Source: Planctomycetota bacterium
Lineage (GTDB): Bacteria > Planctomycetota > Planctomycetia > Pirellulales > Pirellulaceae
NCBI GenBank assembly: GCA_017303505.1
Contig: JAFLCP010000020.1
Span: forward strand, 1 to 64,000
Reading direction: 5' to 3'
DNA: 64,000 nt
Made by a program: the position numbers and the translations under genes. Of the stretch, positions 43,279 through 52,412 are shown piece after piece (the first letter of the stretch is position 1; each line of letters begins with the position of its first letter). Under the pieces are notes generated by a model. It worked only from the letters and a program-made list of their open reading frames with translations. It was not told the DNA's origin and searched no databases.

Positions 43279-44322
43279 TTAAGGGGCAGGCGGCACTTCG
43301 GAAGGAGCTTCTGCACGAGCTGTTGTCAAAGGACCTGACCACACGTCTGCAGGAATTGTAACGATGCCGTGCTTGCGTGTCGCTACGAACGCTTTGCTTC
43401 CATCTGGAGCAAAGATCAAATCCCATACGCCGCTGCCGGCGCCATCCCATGAGCCAACGCGACGGAAGGTGTTCAGGTCATAAAACTGTGCCGAGCCATT
43501 CATACAACCTACAGCGACCACATTCTCGGTCGGATGAATGCTCAAGGCTGTGCCCCAATCGGGCAGCATTTGCAGTGTCATTTGCAAGTTACCGGAGGCG
43601 ATGTCAAACAAGTTGAGTCGTCGATCGGCATCGGCAGTGACAAGTTTGGCGTTGTCGCGAGTGAAAGCTAATTCCCACACTGCCGCCTTACCATATGAAA
43701 GCGACTTGGCTTCGGTGTTGTTCGATCGATTCCAAATTTTGATGGTTCCATCGCCCGCGCAACTGGCGAGCAGCGTTTTGTCCGGTGACAATGCGATATT
43801 GTGAATGGCAGCCGTATGCGCATCCCATTGAGCGACGACGGCTCCGTCGGGAAGGTGGATTTCGATGAGCTTTCCGTCTTCTGTGCCGGCGATCACTTTA
43901 CCATCACCGACTGGCAGTAAAACTCGCGACCAACGCATAGGCACTTCGATGGCTTGGGTCGTGTTAGGTGTAGCGATGTCCGAGCGGAGAAGTTTGCCTT
44001 TGTAATCGACGCTCAGCAGCGAGTTCGCTTCGGGAATCAGTGCAACTGCCCAAGCCGACGCACCTGTTTCGTAGACGTTTGTAACGGCTGAAGGATTGTC
44101 AAGTGTTGTGCGGATCACTTGTCCCGGGCGAAGGAGTAGGCCCTGCGCCTGTGTGCCCCAAATTTGATTGTTGGCTGAATCCCAGGTGAGCGATGTGATC
44201 CAAACATTGGGTGCCGTGTCGCTTTTTGGGGTTTCACCTTCGGTCGCGAATGCTGGTGAAGCAACAGCAAACAGAGCGAGTGCAAGGAAACGACGGGTAG
44301 TGCGGAAGAGGCAGGATCGCAT
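43279..44322 (-). CDS. Secreted WD40-repeat protein
   Basis: About 347 residues from ATG 44322, with GGAGA at good spacing upstream. The signal peptide reads RFLALALFAVASPAFA. About seven WD40-type blades are visible, best in IHNIALSPDKTLLASCAGDGTIKIW and VWELAFTRDNAKLVTADADRRLNLFD. The C-terminus is Ala/Pro-rich. A periplasmic beta-propeller scaffold is the likely role. First gene of a probable operon with the HDAC-like gene. Confidence 0.9.
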   Translation of the reverse strand: MRSCLFRTTRRFLALALFAVASPAFATEGETPKSDTAPNVWITSLTWDSANNQIWGTQAQGLLLRPGQVIRTTLDNPSAVTNVYETGASAWAVALIPEANSLLSVDYKGKLLRSDIATPNTTQAIEVPMRWSRVLLPVGDGKVIAGTEDGKLIEIHLPDGAVVAQWDAHTAAIHNIALSPDKTLLASCAGDGTIKIWNRSNNTEAKSLSYGKAAVWELAFTRDNAKLVTADADRRLNLFDIASGNLQMTLQMLPDWGTALSIHPTENVVAVGCMNGSAQFYDLNTFRRVGSWDGAGSGVWDLIFAPDGSKAFVATRKHGIVTIPADVWSGPLTTARAEAPSEVPPAP

Positions 44323-44425
44323 CGGAAAGGTCTCCAAGAAGCGGAAATCATAGGCGGGAAGTACCTTACAGGATGGTATAAACCGCCAGCACGATCAAGT
44401 AGTCGCCAGAAAAAAGGGGGCTGTC

Positions 44426-44581
44426 GTAGCGCGAGTCTCCGACTCGTGCCGTAGTGTGGGTCTCCGACCCGCACTGCTGATGAGTCAGCTTTGTTGTAGG
44501 TCTAAGACCCACACTACAAAAATCTCTAGTGCGGGTCGGAGACCCATACTACGACGGCACCGGCCGGGAGGCCCGTGCTAC
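44426..44581. repeat. Cluster of GTAG-headed REP elements
   Basis: Begins GTAG (44426), ends CTAC (44581). Elements: 44426-44449 (stem CGAGTC..GACTCG), 44451-44474 (GTGGGTC..GACCCGCAC), 44496-44517 (GTAGGTCT..CTAC), 44528-44552 (minus) and 44556-44581 (minus, GGCCGGGAGGCC). The GGGTC-TCC-GACCC stem matches the element at 32886. Lies between the WD40 start and the GlmM-like stop. Confidence 0.85.
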
Positions 44582-44586
44582 ATGTG

Positions 44587-45930
44587 TTACATTTGCTTTA
44601 ATACTGCTTCGGCCTGTTGGCACAGGAGTGTAGCCGCTTCGGTCGTGGGGGCTTCGGCAATCAAACGCACAATGGGCTCAGTGTTGCTGCCACGCACCAA
44701 TAGCCACCGGTCGGTCCAATCCATTCGCATACCATCTTGCATACTTACTTCTAACGGCAGCATCGATTTCTGTAGGCGCTCATAAGCCGCTGGTAACTTC
44801 TCAACAGGGAAATTCACTTTGTGCTTGATCATCGCAAAGTAAGGGATGCGTTTCACCAATTGCGATACCTTCAATCCTGTTCGAGCCATCAAGCTGAGGA
44901 CTAAAGCCATCCCAACAAAACTATCGCGAACCCAACCGACGCGCGGGTCAATGGGACCACCGTTTCCTTCGCCACCAAACAACGCTTGGCTTTCCTTCAT
45001 CAGTTCGACAACATTTGCTTCGCCGACAGCAGACTTTAGATACGAGACACCATGATCGGCGGCGATAACTTTCGACATACTTGATGTCGCGCAATTGGTC
45101 ACGATAGGTCCTTTGGCTCGTGACAGAACTTCGAGCAAACACAAAGCGACCGTATATTCTTCACCGATGTAGTTTCCTTGTTCGTCGATGATCGCCAAAC
45201 GATCCGCATCAGGGTCTTGGCAAAAACCGATGTCAAAACCCGATTGTTTCACCGCTGCCGCAGTTGACTGCAAGTTCTCTGCTAACGGTTCAGGCGGATG
45301 CTCAAACTTTCCATCGGGTGTGTGCCCGAGAAATAACGCATGGACTCCGAGTGACTCCAATAGTCGACTTCCTAGCAAGCTACCTGCGCCGCGATTGCTG
45401 TCGAGCAACACACGAAAACGTCGTGCGGCGATAACGGCTGGATCGATCGTCTTCAACACCAGTTGTTCATGAGCTGCGTGCGGATCCGGATGTTTAAATG
45501 CCGAGCCGAGTTGCTGGACCCCTTTCCATGAACATGTTCCGGCGCGATAGGCGTCTCGAACTCGGACTCCTTCCGCCGCTGGAATCACTCTTCCTTCTCG
45601 GTTGAACAATTTGATGCCGTTGTATTCAGGCGGATTGTGGCTCGCCGAAATTTGAATTCCGCCGACAGCATTTTCAGTTCGTACCAAGACGCCTACAGTC
45701 GGCGTCGAGCAGACACCTGCGTCGAGCACATCGAACCCGTGGGCTTGCAAGGTGGCACTGACAGCGGCAGCGAACATAGCGCCACTTCCTCGGCCGTCCC
45801 GCGACAAGATGATTGTTCCCTGCGGCAATTGGCTGCAGAAGGCCGCAACATATTTTACGGCTACAAGCGGGGTGAGTTCGGTTCCCACGATCCCTCGCAG
45901 GCCACTGACACTGATAATCGGTTCGCTCAT
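44587..45930 (-). CDS. Phosphohexomutase, GlmM/phosphomannomutase-like
   Basis: About 447 residues from ATG 45930, with AGGAAGA upstream. Alpha-D-phosphohexomutase: the phosphoserine loop is in ISASHNPPEYNGIKLF, the metal loop is DPDADRLAIID (DxDxDR), the sugar-binding loop is FGGEGNGG, and the phosphate-binding loop is VRGSNTEPIVRL. Order and length fit GlmM (GlcN-6-P to GlcN-1-P) or a PMM/PGM. The SASHNPPEYNG form and EGNGG loop are seen in the GlmM/PMM group, so I leave the symbol blank. Would feed UDP-GlcNAc or GDP-mannose synthesis. Confidence 0.88.
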   Translation of the reverse strand: MSEPIISVSGLRGIVGTELTPLVAVKYVAAFCSQLPQGTIILSRDGRGSGAMFAAAVSATLQAHGFDVLDAGVCSTPTVGVLVRTENAVGGIQISASHNPPEYNGIKLFNREGRVIPAAEGVRVRDAYRAGTCSWKGVQQLGSAFKHPDPHAAHEQLVLKTIDPAVIAARRFRVLLDSNRGAGSLLGSRLLESLGVHALFLGHTPDGKFEHPPEPLAENLQSTAAAVKQSGFDIGFCQDPDADRLAIIDEQGNYIGEEYTVALCLLEVLSRAKGPIVTNCATSSMSKVIAADHGVSYLKSAVGEANVVELMKESQALFGGEGNGGPIDPRVGWVRDSFVGMALVLSLMARTGLKVSQLVKRIPYFAMIKHKVNFPVEKLPAAYERLQKSMLPLEVSMQDGMRMDWTDRWLLVRGSNTEPIVRLIAEAPTTEAATLLCQQAEAVLKQM

Positions 45931-46306
45931 TTTTCTTCCTAACATTGGGAACTCGTTGGCGGGCCTTCAATTCCCCATAGTTTAGTCGACACGGGGACTT
46001 CTGCCGACCCTAGTGGATGCGATTCATTTTAAAGATGGCGAGTCGTTCACTCTCGCTCTAAGAATTTGCGAGGTTCAACGCCAGTTAGTGCATTATTTTA
46101 TTGAGTTTTCCTGGCGATTTTGGCGAGGCTCAGGGGAGAACGTGCTTCCATTTGCCGAGCTTGTTGAGATGCGGTTTTAGAGGTTTGGTGGCAACGGAAA
46201 CCGACTCATTACGGGTTGCCGACACCTCACCGATTGGCGTATAACGACCGCTTAGAGATGCGATTGGTTTCTCTCCACTTTATCCGTATCAAGCATTGGA
46301 CCCACG
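45931..46306. other. Divergent promoter region between two mutases
   Basis: 376 bp between divergent genes for two phosphohexomutases. It must hold both promoters. No gene, strong hairpin or repeat was recognised. Confidence 0.45.
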
Positions 46307-48160
46307 ATGACCCTAGGTACTCTATCGGCTGAAGTCGAAGCAGCATTGGCAAGCGTTCAAAAAGCACAGTCGGAAGGGAAGATTACAGCCGGTGCGGTAG
46401 AGAATCTGAAATGTTGGTTGGTCGAGCCTCGTTATGCCGATTATCGGACTGCGATTATCGAGCATATCGATGCCGGTAAATGGCAAAAGTTGGATGACGT
46501 TTTTTGGACAGTCATTCCGTTTGGTACCGGTGGTCGTCGCGGTCGCATGTATGCGTTTGGATCCAACGCGATCAATGATCGAACGATTGGCGAGAGTGCT
46601 CAAGGCTTGGCGGATTATCTGCGAAGTACTGCACCTGCGGACAAAGAACTTCGCTGCGCAATCGCTTACGACACACGACATAACTCGCGTCACTTCGCTG
46701 AACTGTGCGCATCGATTATGGTGGCTAACGGCTTTCGCGTTTTCTTTCTCGATGACTATCGAGCAACACCGCAATTGAGCTATGCGGTGCGAGCCAAAAA
46801 TTGTGATTGTGGTATTATGGTCACCGCCAGTCACAACCCACCGAGCGATAATGCGGTGAAAGTTTATCAGTCCACTGGCGGGCAAGTGTTGCCGCCGCAT
46901 GACAAAGCAATCATCGACCGGGTGATGACGGTACAAGAAATCAAGAAAGTTCCATTCGCAGATGCCCTAAAAGCGGCCAAAGTTGAAATCTGTACGGCTG
47001 AAATCGATCGCGATTATTTGGCGGAAGCTGTCAAATACGCGTTTCCTGGTCCGCGCGAAGTCAACATTCTATATTCTCCATTGCACGGTGTTGGTGGATT
47101 TGCTGTGCCACCGCTATTGAAAGCAGCAGGCTTCAAGAGCCTCGAAGTTTTTGGTCCTCATTCGCAACCTAGTGGCGATTTTCCCAACGTTCCAGGAAAC
47201 GTGAGCAATCCCGAGAACGTGCCTGTTTTTGATTCGATGATCGCCTTGGCTAAAGAAAGTCAAACTAGCACATCGGCAACTTCGATTGGTGCGGTAGATC
47301 TTATTTTGGCGACGGATCCTGATTGCGATCGAATGGGGGCGGCTGCCAAACTTTTGCCAACCAGCGATTCCCCTTGGGCCACCATCAATGGCAATCAGTT
47401 GGGGGCGTTGTTGACCGATTATGTGCTCGGCGTTCGCAAGGCCAATGGACAATTGACTTCGAAGTCGTATGTCATCAAGACCTTGGTGACAACCGAATTG
47501 ATCCGCCGCATTTGCGAATCGTACGGCGTTCAATGTCAAGGCAATATTCACGTAGGCTTCAAATGGATTGGCGGCCTAATGGATGAACTTGGTCCAGAGT
47601 CGTTTGAATTTGGCACCGAGGAATCACATGGTTTTTTGATCGGCAGTTATGCACGTGACAAAGATGGTGCAGTTGCCTGTTTGTTGATGGCACTTTTGGC
47701 CGCACAACTGAAGTCACAAGGCAAGACGATTCACCAGCGGTTGAATGAATTGCTCGCGCAACATGGCTATCACGAAGAGTCGGTGTTGAATGTGCAAATG
47801 GAAGGTAGTGAAGGAATGGCTGCCATGAAAAAATTGATGAGCACTTTCCGAACGGCTCCACCCAAAACACTCGGTGGTTTAAATGTCACTGCGGTTCGCG
47901 ATTATGATTCGTTGACCACACGTTTAGCAGACGGTTCGATCGTAAAGCTTGATGCGCCTGCGGCCAACATGGTGATTTTGGACTTGGCTCAAACGGGCAA
48001 TTATGTCGCTGTCCGGCCGTCGGGAACGGAACCGAAAGTTAAGTTCTACATCTTCGCCAGTTTAGATCGCCAATCATCTCAGGATCTAGCGGCTGCGAAA
48101 ACCGCCATCGGCACCCGCATCAAACAGATCCAAGCCGAACTGAAAGATTTCTGTCGCTGA
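46307..48160 (+). CDS. Phosphoglucomutase/phosphomannomutase (long form)
   Basis: A 617-residue alpha-D-phosphohexomutase with an N-terminal extension of about 65 residues (helical) before FGTGGRRGRMY, as in long-type PGM/PMM. The catalytic serine is in GIMVTASHNPPSDNAVKVY, the metal loop is ATDPDCDRMGAAAK, the sugar loop is FGTEESHGFLIG and the phosphate loop is VRPSGTEPKVKFYI. Interconverts hexose 1- and 6-phosphates. GTEESHG is typical of glucose/mannose-specific enzymes. Its stop is part of an octamer repeat tract. Confidence 0.93.
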   Translation: MTLGTLSAEVEAALASVQKAQSEGKITAGAVENLKCWLVEPRYADYRTAIIEHIDAGKWQKLDDVFWTVIPFGTGGRRGRMYAFGSNAINDRTIGESAQGLADYLRSTAPADKELRCAIAYDTRHNSRHFAELCASIMVANGFRVFFLDDYRATPQLSYAVRAKNCDCGIMVTASHNPPSDNAVKVYQSTGGQVLPPHDKAIIDRVMTVQEIKKVPFADALKAAKVEICTAEIDRDYLAEAVKYAFPGPREVNILYSPLHGVGGFAVPPLLKAAGFKSLEVFGPHSQPSGDFPNVPGNVSNPENVPVFDSMIALAKESQTSTSATSIGAVDLILATDPDCDRMGAAAKLLPTSDSPWATINGNQLGALLTDYVLGVRKANGQLTSKSYVIKTLVTTELIRRICESYGVQCQGNIHVGFKWIGGLMDELGPESFEFGTEESHGFLIGSYARDKDGAVACLLMALLAAQLKSQGKTIHQRLNELLAQHGYHEESVLNVQMEGSEGMAAMKKLMSTFRTAPPKTLGGLNVTAVRDYDSLTTRLADGSIVKLDAPAANMVILDLAQTGNYVAVRPSGTEPKVKFYIFASLDRQSSQDLAAAKTAIGTRIKQIQAELKDFCR

Positions 48161-48214
48161 ATCACTGCCCCACTGAATCACTGAATCACTGAATCACTGA
48201 ACCACTGAACCACT
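48157..48214. repeat. Octamer microsatellite AATCACTG
   Basis: About seven copies of CTGAATCA/CTGAACCA in tandem, with one interruption. The first CTGA includes the TGA stop codon of the mutase gene. Confidence 0.9.
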
Positions 48215-48321
48215 CTCATATAACCTCTACAGTCGTTACAGACCTTCAGTTTTGGCCATTCCTGCCTCCTAGCTGGGAAAAAATGGCTGTTTTTTGACGG
48301 CGTGTGATTAGTCTAAAAGCT

Positions 48322-49047
48322 ATGAACACGCCACTCAAGATTCACTCGCTTCTGTTGTTTGTTTGCTTAGCGGCTCAGGTTGGAGCGGTTTCTGCTCAGA
48401 CCCCTCGATCATCGTGTGACAAAGTCGATTGGTCGACTCTTCCAAGCCGTTTTACCCACGACCCAACTGGGCAACGTGTCCCGCAATACGCAGCGAAAAT
48501 TGAACCGGTGGCTCAGGTTCGATCTGATTATCAACGCAGCGGCTTTCGTAATTTCCGAAGTTCGCTACAAGTGGGTTCGTCTGCTGACAACATGCACATC
48601 GTCGAGGAATGGGGAAACCCAGTTCAGCCGTATGAAGCTTGGCGATTCCCGTATCGCCCATACGGAGTGCCCTATCAACAATGGGGACCAAACACTCAGT
48701 TTTGGGGCGCGTCACCATTTTGGCCAGGTTATATTCCGCCGGGTGGGCCGGGCATGCACCAACCATGGGCAATGCCGGCGGTTGGCGCGAATGGCGGAGC
48801 GGGCGATGCGATGATCGATCAATTACCTCCCGGAAACGGGCCTGGAAATGGACCTGGCGGATTTCCTCCGGGCTACTACCCACCAGGCAACGGCCATTGG
48901 CAGAATCCATATGGACCAGGTAACTTTGGGCGTGGCACAGCACCATGGAATCCAGGTGTTGGGCCTTGGACAGATGGGTATTACCACGATGCTCCTCAGC
49001 AACCTCGAATGCCTGATCGGCAGTTCTTCTACACGCCGCGTATGTAG
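48322..49047 (+). CDS. Secreted Pro/Gly/Tyr/Trp-rich protein
   Basis: About 241 residues from ATG 48322. The signal peptide is MNTPLKIHSLLLFVCLAAQVGAVSA. The mature protein is low in charged residues after residue 100 and rich in P, G, Y, W and N, with repeats such as PPGNGPGNGPGGFPPGYYPPGNG. Two cysteines at most. No domain recognised. Composition resembles adhesive or structural surface proteins, but it carries no PEP-CTERM or cell-wall signal. Function unknown. Confidence 0.8.
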   Translation: MNTPLKIHSLLLFVCLAAQVGAVSAQTPRSSCDKVDWSTLPSRFTHDPTGQRVPQYAAKIEPVAQVRSDYQRSGFRNFRSSLQVGSSADNMHIVEEWGNPVQPYEAWRFPYRPYGVPYQQWGPNTQFWGASPFWPGYIPPGGPGMHQPWAMPAVGANGGAGDAMIDQLPPGNGPGNGPGGFPPGYYPPGNGHWQNPYGPGNFGRGTAPWNPGVGPWTDGYYHDAPQQPRMPDRQFFYTPRM

Positions 49048-49097
49048 TCAATATCGAGGCCGTTGCATTGCAAGAACGGAATCGATTTGGGTAGGGC

Positions 49098-49682
49098 TTA
49101 GCGGATAACGTGGAAGCAATGAGCCAATAGCAGTTGCCATTCGACCCAAGCTAACTCGCGAACATGGGTCACCAGTCGATCGGAGGCCTCAGTCGCCACA
49201 GCTTTCTGATTTACATCGACCCAAGCTTCGAGGAATTCGTTGACTTCCATTGGACGAACCAACTCTGGAAGTACGGCTCGATAGGCATGATGGGCCAGAA
49301 TGGTTTGCTTGAAGGAATTGATCACGGGGTTTTTGGACGAGCGGCGATACCAATACTTGGAATTAGACCAATCCCCTTCTCTGCGATGCATGATCGCGTG
49401 CCAATATGACCCGTTGAGAGTTTCCCAACGCTGCGAAAATCGATGAGATTGATCGAGATCACCTTCCAAGAGCCAGAGTGCCGCCAGGATCAGATCTTGC
49501 AATTCGGCGCTAAAGCGTGCTTTACTTGCACCATTGGAGTGGGTAAGTTCCCACTTTAGGATAACGTCTTTGAGTGATGGCTGTGCAAGTGTTCCCTGTA
49601 GCGACGGAAGTTGAGCTGCTTCCACAAGCGGTCGCAGGTCTTCAGGGAGCAATGACCCCAAAATTGACATGATTTCTGGCAT
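49098..49682 (-). CDS. Conserved hypothetical protein
   Basis: A 194-residue soluble protein, predicted mostly helical. The middle contains GSYWHAIMHRREGDWSNSKYWYRRSSKNPV-type sequence, Trp/Tyr/His-rich, which I recognise as a recurring planctomycete hypothetical family without known function. No signal peptide, membrane segment or catalytic motif assigned. Divergent from the S1-domain gene, 292 bp apart. Confidence 0.75.
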   Translation of the reverse strand: MPEIMSILGSLLPEDLRPLVEAAQLPSLQGTLAQPSLKDVILKWELTHSNGASKARFSAELQDLILAALWLLEGDLDQSHRFSQRWETLNGSYWHAIMHRREGDWSNSKYWYRRSSKNPVINSFKQTILAHHAYRAVLPELVRPMEVNEFLEAWVDVNQKAVATEASDRLVTHVRELAWVEWQLLLAHCFHVIR

Positions 49683-49974
49683 AATTCAACCGATGTTGGA
49701 ACGAACCGCCTAACAAAATGCTACTCAGTTCAGGAATGGTTCGTTCTGCCACCGGGAAGAATGGTTAGCAGAACTGAAGGTGACCGATTACTATCACTAC
49801 AAACAATTCGTGATAGCTGGTAGACTCTGTTGAGTTTTTCAGAGAAAAATCGCGCCACTTTTCTCGCCTGCGCTATGCTCGTGCGAGTTGTTGTTGGATG
49901 ACGATGCGGAATGTGTTAGAAGGCGTCGAATCGATCATACTTTCATATTAGTTGTTGTTGGTGGTTATTAGACA

Positions 49975-51579
49975 ATGTCGAGTACCGGCGAAGAAAACAA
50001 GATGGCAAACAGTGGTGACAACACAACGCAGCAGTCCCAAGTTGGTAATTCGCCAACGGAGGCGGGTACTGTTGCGGGGGGCGATTCGGGTGAGTCAAAA
50101 CAGGTACGTGGGCCTATCGATCTCGATGCTGTTCGAAAACTTCGCGAAAGCCAACAAAAGGCCAACACGGCACGCGCTGGTCAATCTGGGGGTGGAAACA
50201 AGGCTCGCCCTCAGAAAAACACGGGCGGTGTGAAGGGACCTCGAGCCGGTGGCGAAGGTGGAACGGATGAAGAAGGTGATAAGGCAGCCCGCGAAACTCG
50301 CAAACCTCGCGACGAACGCAAACCAGACTTTGCTCCGAAGGTTGCTGTGCCACTGAAGCGTGGGCCGACCGAAGATGATATCTCCGCATTCATGAGCGAT
50401 GCGTTGTTGGATGCTGACTTGGAAAAGATGTTGGTTGGCGATGCGTTATACACAGCGGGCCGTCGCTTAGAAGAAGGTCAACGCATGCTGGCGACCGTAT
50501 TGAAGGTCAGCAAAGAAAATGTCTTCTTTAGTTTGGGTGGACCTGATGAAGGCATCGTACCCATGCTGCAATTCGAAAAAGTACCTGACGTTGGAACTAC
50601 GATGGACGTTATGGTTCGCTCGTATTTGCAAGATGATGGTCTTTACGAATTGACCATTCCAGGTCAAGCCGTGAATGCGGCTGACTGGAGTGAACTGAAG
50701 GAAGGTGAAATTGTTGAGGCTCGATCAACGGGAGCCAACACGGGTGGATTAGAAGTTACCGTCGGCAATATTCGCGGTTTTATTCCTATCAGTCAAATCG
50801 CCGAATATCGAATTGAAAGTGCGGCAGATTTTGTAGGGCAAAAATTCCTGTGCGTGATCACGGAAGCCAATCCCCAACGCGGCAATTTAGTGCTGAGTCG
50901 CCGTGCTGTGTTGGAACGTGAAAAAGAACAGAAACGCAAGGAACGTTTGGAAAAATTGGAAATTGGTTCGATCGCTGAGGGGACCGTTCGCAGCATCAAG
51001 GATTTCGGAGCGTTCGTCGATTTGGGTGGCTTGGATGGTTTGATTCACATCAGCCAATTGAGCTGGGAAAAAGTGAAGCACCCCAGCGAAGTATTGCAAG
51101 AAGGTCAAAAGGTCCAGGTGCGGGTTGAGAAGATCGATCCAGCTTCTGGAAAGATTTCATTGTCGTATCGATCGTTGCAAGACCATCCTTGGGCAAAGCT
51201 AAGCGAACGTTTGCCGGTGGGCTCCAACGTTAAAGGAACTGTGACTCGTTTGGCCACGTTCGGCGCATTCGTACGAGTTGCGACGGGTGTTGAAGGCTTG
51301 ATCCATATCTCTGAGTTGGCTCACCATCGTGTTCAAGCGGTTGGCAATGTGGTTAAAGAAGGCGACTTGGTCGAGGTAAAGATTTTGAGTATCGATGAAG
51401 ATGCTCAAAAGATGTCCTTGTCGTTGAAGGGTGCTAAGCCGATGCCGGAATCTGAAAAACCCGCTGAAGCTGCGCCTGAGGTTGAAGAACCAGTTCGTGA
51501 GCCCGTATTGCCGAAACGAAGTGGCCCACTCAAGGGTGGTTTGGGTGGCGGTGGATTCGGCGATTTATTCAAGCTCTAA
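49975..51579 (+). CDS. S1 RNA-binding domain protein (ribosomal S1-like)
   Basis: A 534-residue protein. The first 130 residues are disordered, rich in Gly/Ala/Arg/Lys/Asp. About four OB-fold S1 domains follow from residue 160, the clearest at about 329-400 (GSIAEGTVRSIKDFGAFVDLGGLDGLIHISQLS) and about 416-490 (GSNVKGTVTRLATFGAFVRVATGVEGLIHISELA). Ribosomal protein S1 usually has four to six such domains and helps mRNA docking; this could be the S1 of the organism or a paralogue. ATG 49975 start. A hairpin terminator at 51659 follows. Confidence 0.88.
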   Translation: MSSTGEENKMANSGDNTTQQSQVGNSPTEAGTVAGGDSGESKQVRGPIDLDAVRKLRESQQKANTARAGQSGGGNKARPQKNTGGVKGPRAGGEGGTDEEGDKAARETRKPRDERKPDFAPKVAVPLKRGPTEDDISAFMSDALLDADLEKMLVGDALYTAGRRLEEGQRMLATVLKVSKENVFFSLGGPDEGIVPMLQFEKVPDVGTTMDVMVRSYLQDDGLYELTIPGQAVNAADWSELKEGEIVEARSTGANTGGLEVTVGNIRGFIPISQIAEYRIESAADFVGQKFLCVITEANPQRGNLVLSRRAVLEREKEQKRKERLEKLEIGSIAEGTVRSIKDFGAFVDLGGLDGLIHISQLSWEKVKHPSEVLQEGQKVQVRVEKIDPASGKISLSYRSLQDHPWAKLSERLPVGSNVKGTVTRLATFGAFVRVATGVEGLIHISELAHHRVQAVGNVVKEGDLVEVKILSIDEDAQKMSLSLKGAKPMPESEKPAEAAPEVEEPVREPVLPKRSGPLKGGLGGGGFGDLFKL

Positions 51580-51658
51580 GACTGGATTATTACCGAGTCC
51601 CTTTCCAGCACAGTTTCGGACTTGATGGCATATTTTCTCGCTTGCTAGCCAATTACAA

Positions 51659-51699
51659 CGCGAAGGAACGGCGTGTGTCGTTTCTTCGCGTGTTTCTTT
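51659..51699 (+). terminator. Terminator-like hairpin
   Basis: CGCGAAGGAACG and CGTTTCTTCGCG pair over 11-12 bases with one wobble; TGTTTCTTT follows. It lies 80 bp after the S1-domain gene. Confidence 0.7.
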
Positions 51700-51840
51700 A
51701 TGGCTGCTTCGTCTCGTTTTTGATGGGCGAAAGTTCTGATTCGTTGAGAGACCAGTGATATGCGCCTAACGGAATTCCTCTTGCGTTCTCCTTCTCGCTT
51801 TGATAACTAGCTGTATTGAGTCATTTTGCGCGGATGGAGA

Positions 51841-52320
51841 ATGGATGCTCCCATGACAACACTTACTCAACTTAGTCCCAGCGAGCGTATTGCTCGCTTG
51901 CAGGCATTAGCGAACGATTCAGAGGCTGCAGCCAAAATGGCTGTGGAACTGATCGATTGCGTTGTGGATGCGGATGAAGAGATTCGCAATTGGGCGAGTG
52001 AAGCGTTGGAAAATCTTGAAGCTCCACTCGCGAGCGACGCTGCCAAAATTGCGAAGCAGATATCGAATCCCGCCGATGATGCTGCCTATTGGGCCCTAAA
52101 GCTTCTTGGGCGATTGGGTGAAGAAGCGAAGTCACAAGAGGCTCAGATCGCGGCTGCTCTGAAACCTGAGCGGTCGTTAACGGTGCAACAAAATGCAGCT
52201 TGGGCTCTGGGAAAGATTGGCTTTGAATCGAGCACGACACGCGGGCTTTTGGAAAAAGCAGCAGGAAGTGCGGATGCCCGCTTAGCCCAATTGGCAAAAC
52301 AAGCATTGAGCGGCAATTGA
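51841..52320 (+). CDS. HEAT-repeat protein
   Basis: About 159 residues, starting at ATG 51841 or 51853. Helical repeats of the HEAT/PBS type: IRNWASEALENLEAPLASDA, AAYWALKLLGRLGEEAKSQE and VQQNAAWALGKIGFESSTT, about three repeats. No signal peptide. Such small HEAT proteins mediate protein contacts or act as lyase-like chaperones in other families; no partner is visible. 93 bp before the lipoprotein gene. Confidence 0.82.
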   Translation: MDAPMTTLTQLSPSERIARLQALANDSEAAAKMAVELIDCVVDADEEIRNWASEALENLEAPLASDAAKIAKQISNPADDAAYWALKLLGRLGEEAKSQEAQIAAALKPERSLTVQQNAAWALGKIGFESSTTRGLLEKAAGSADARLAQLAKQALSGN

Positions 52321-52412
52321 TGATTTGAAGATGAACGCGGTGATCATGAAGATCGCTGCGAAAAATTTTGACGATACGAACGAAAGAGTCGTAGCCAGGC
52401 AAGGAGGCTTGG

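Noticed and set aside
46322-46936. 204-residue reverse frame opposite the phosphohexomutase
   Set aside because: Antisense to well-conserved mutase motifs, with no independent support.
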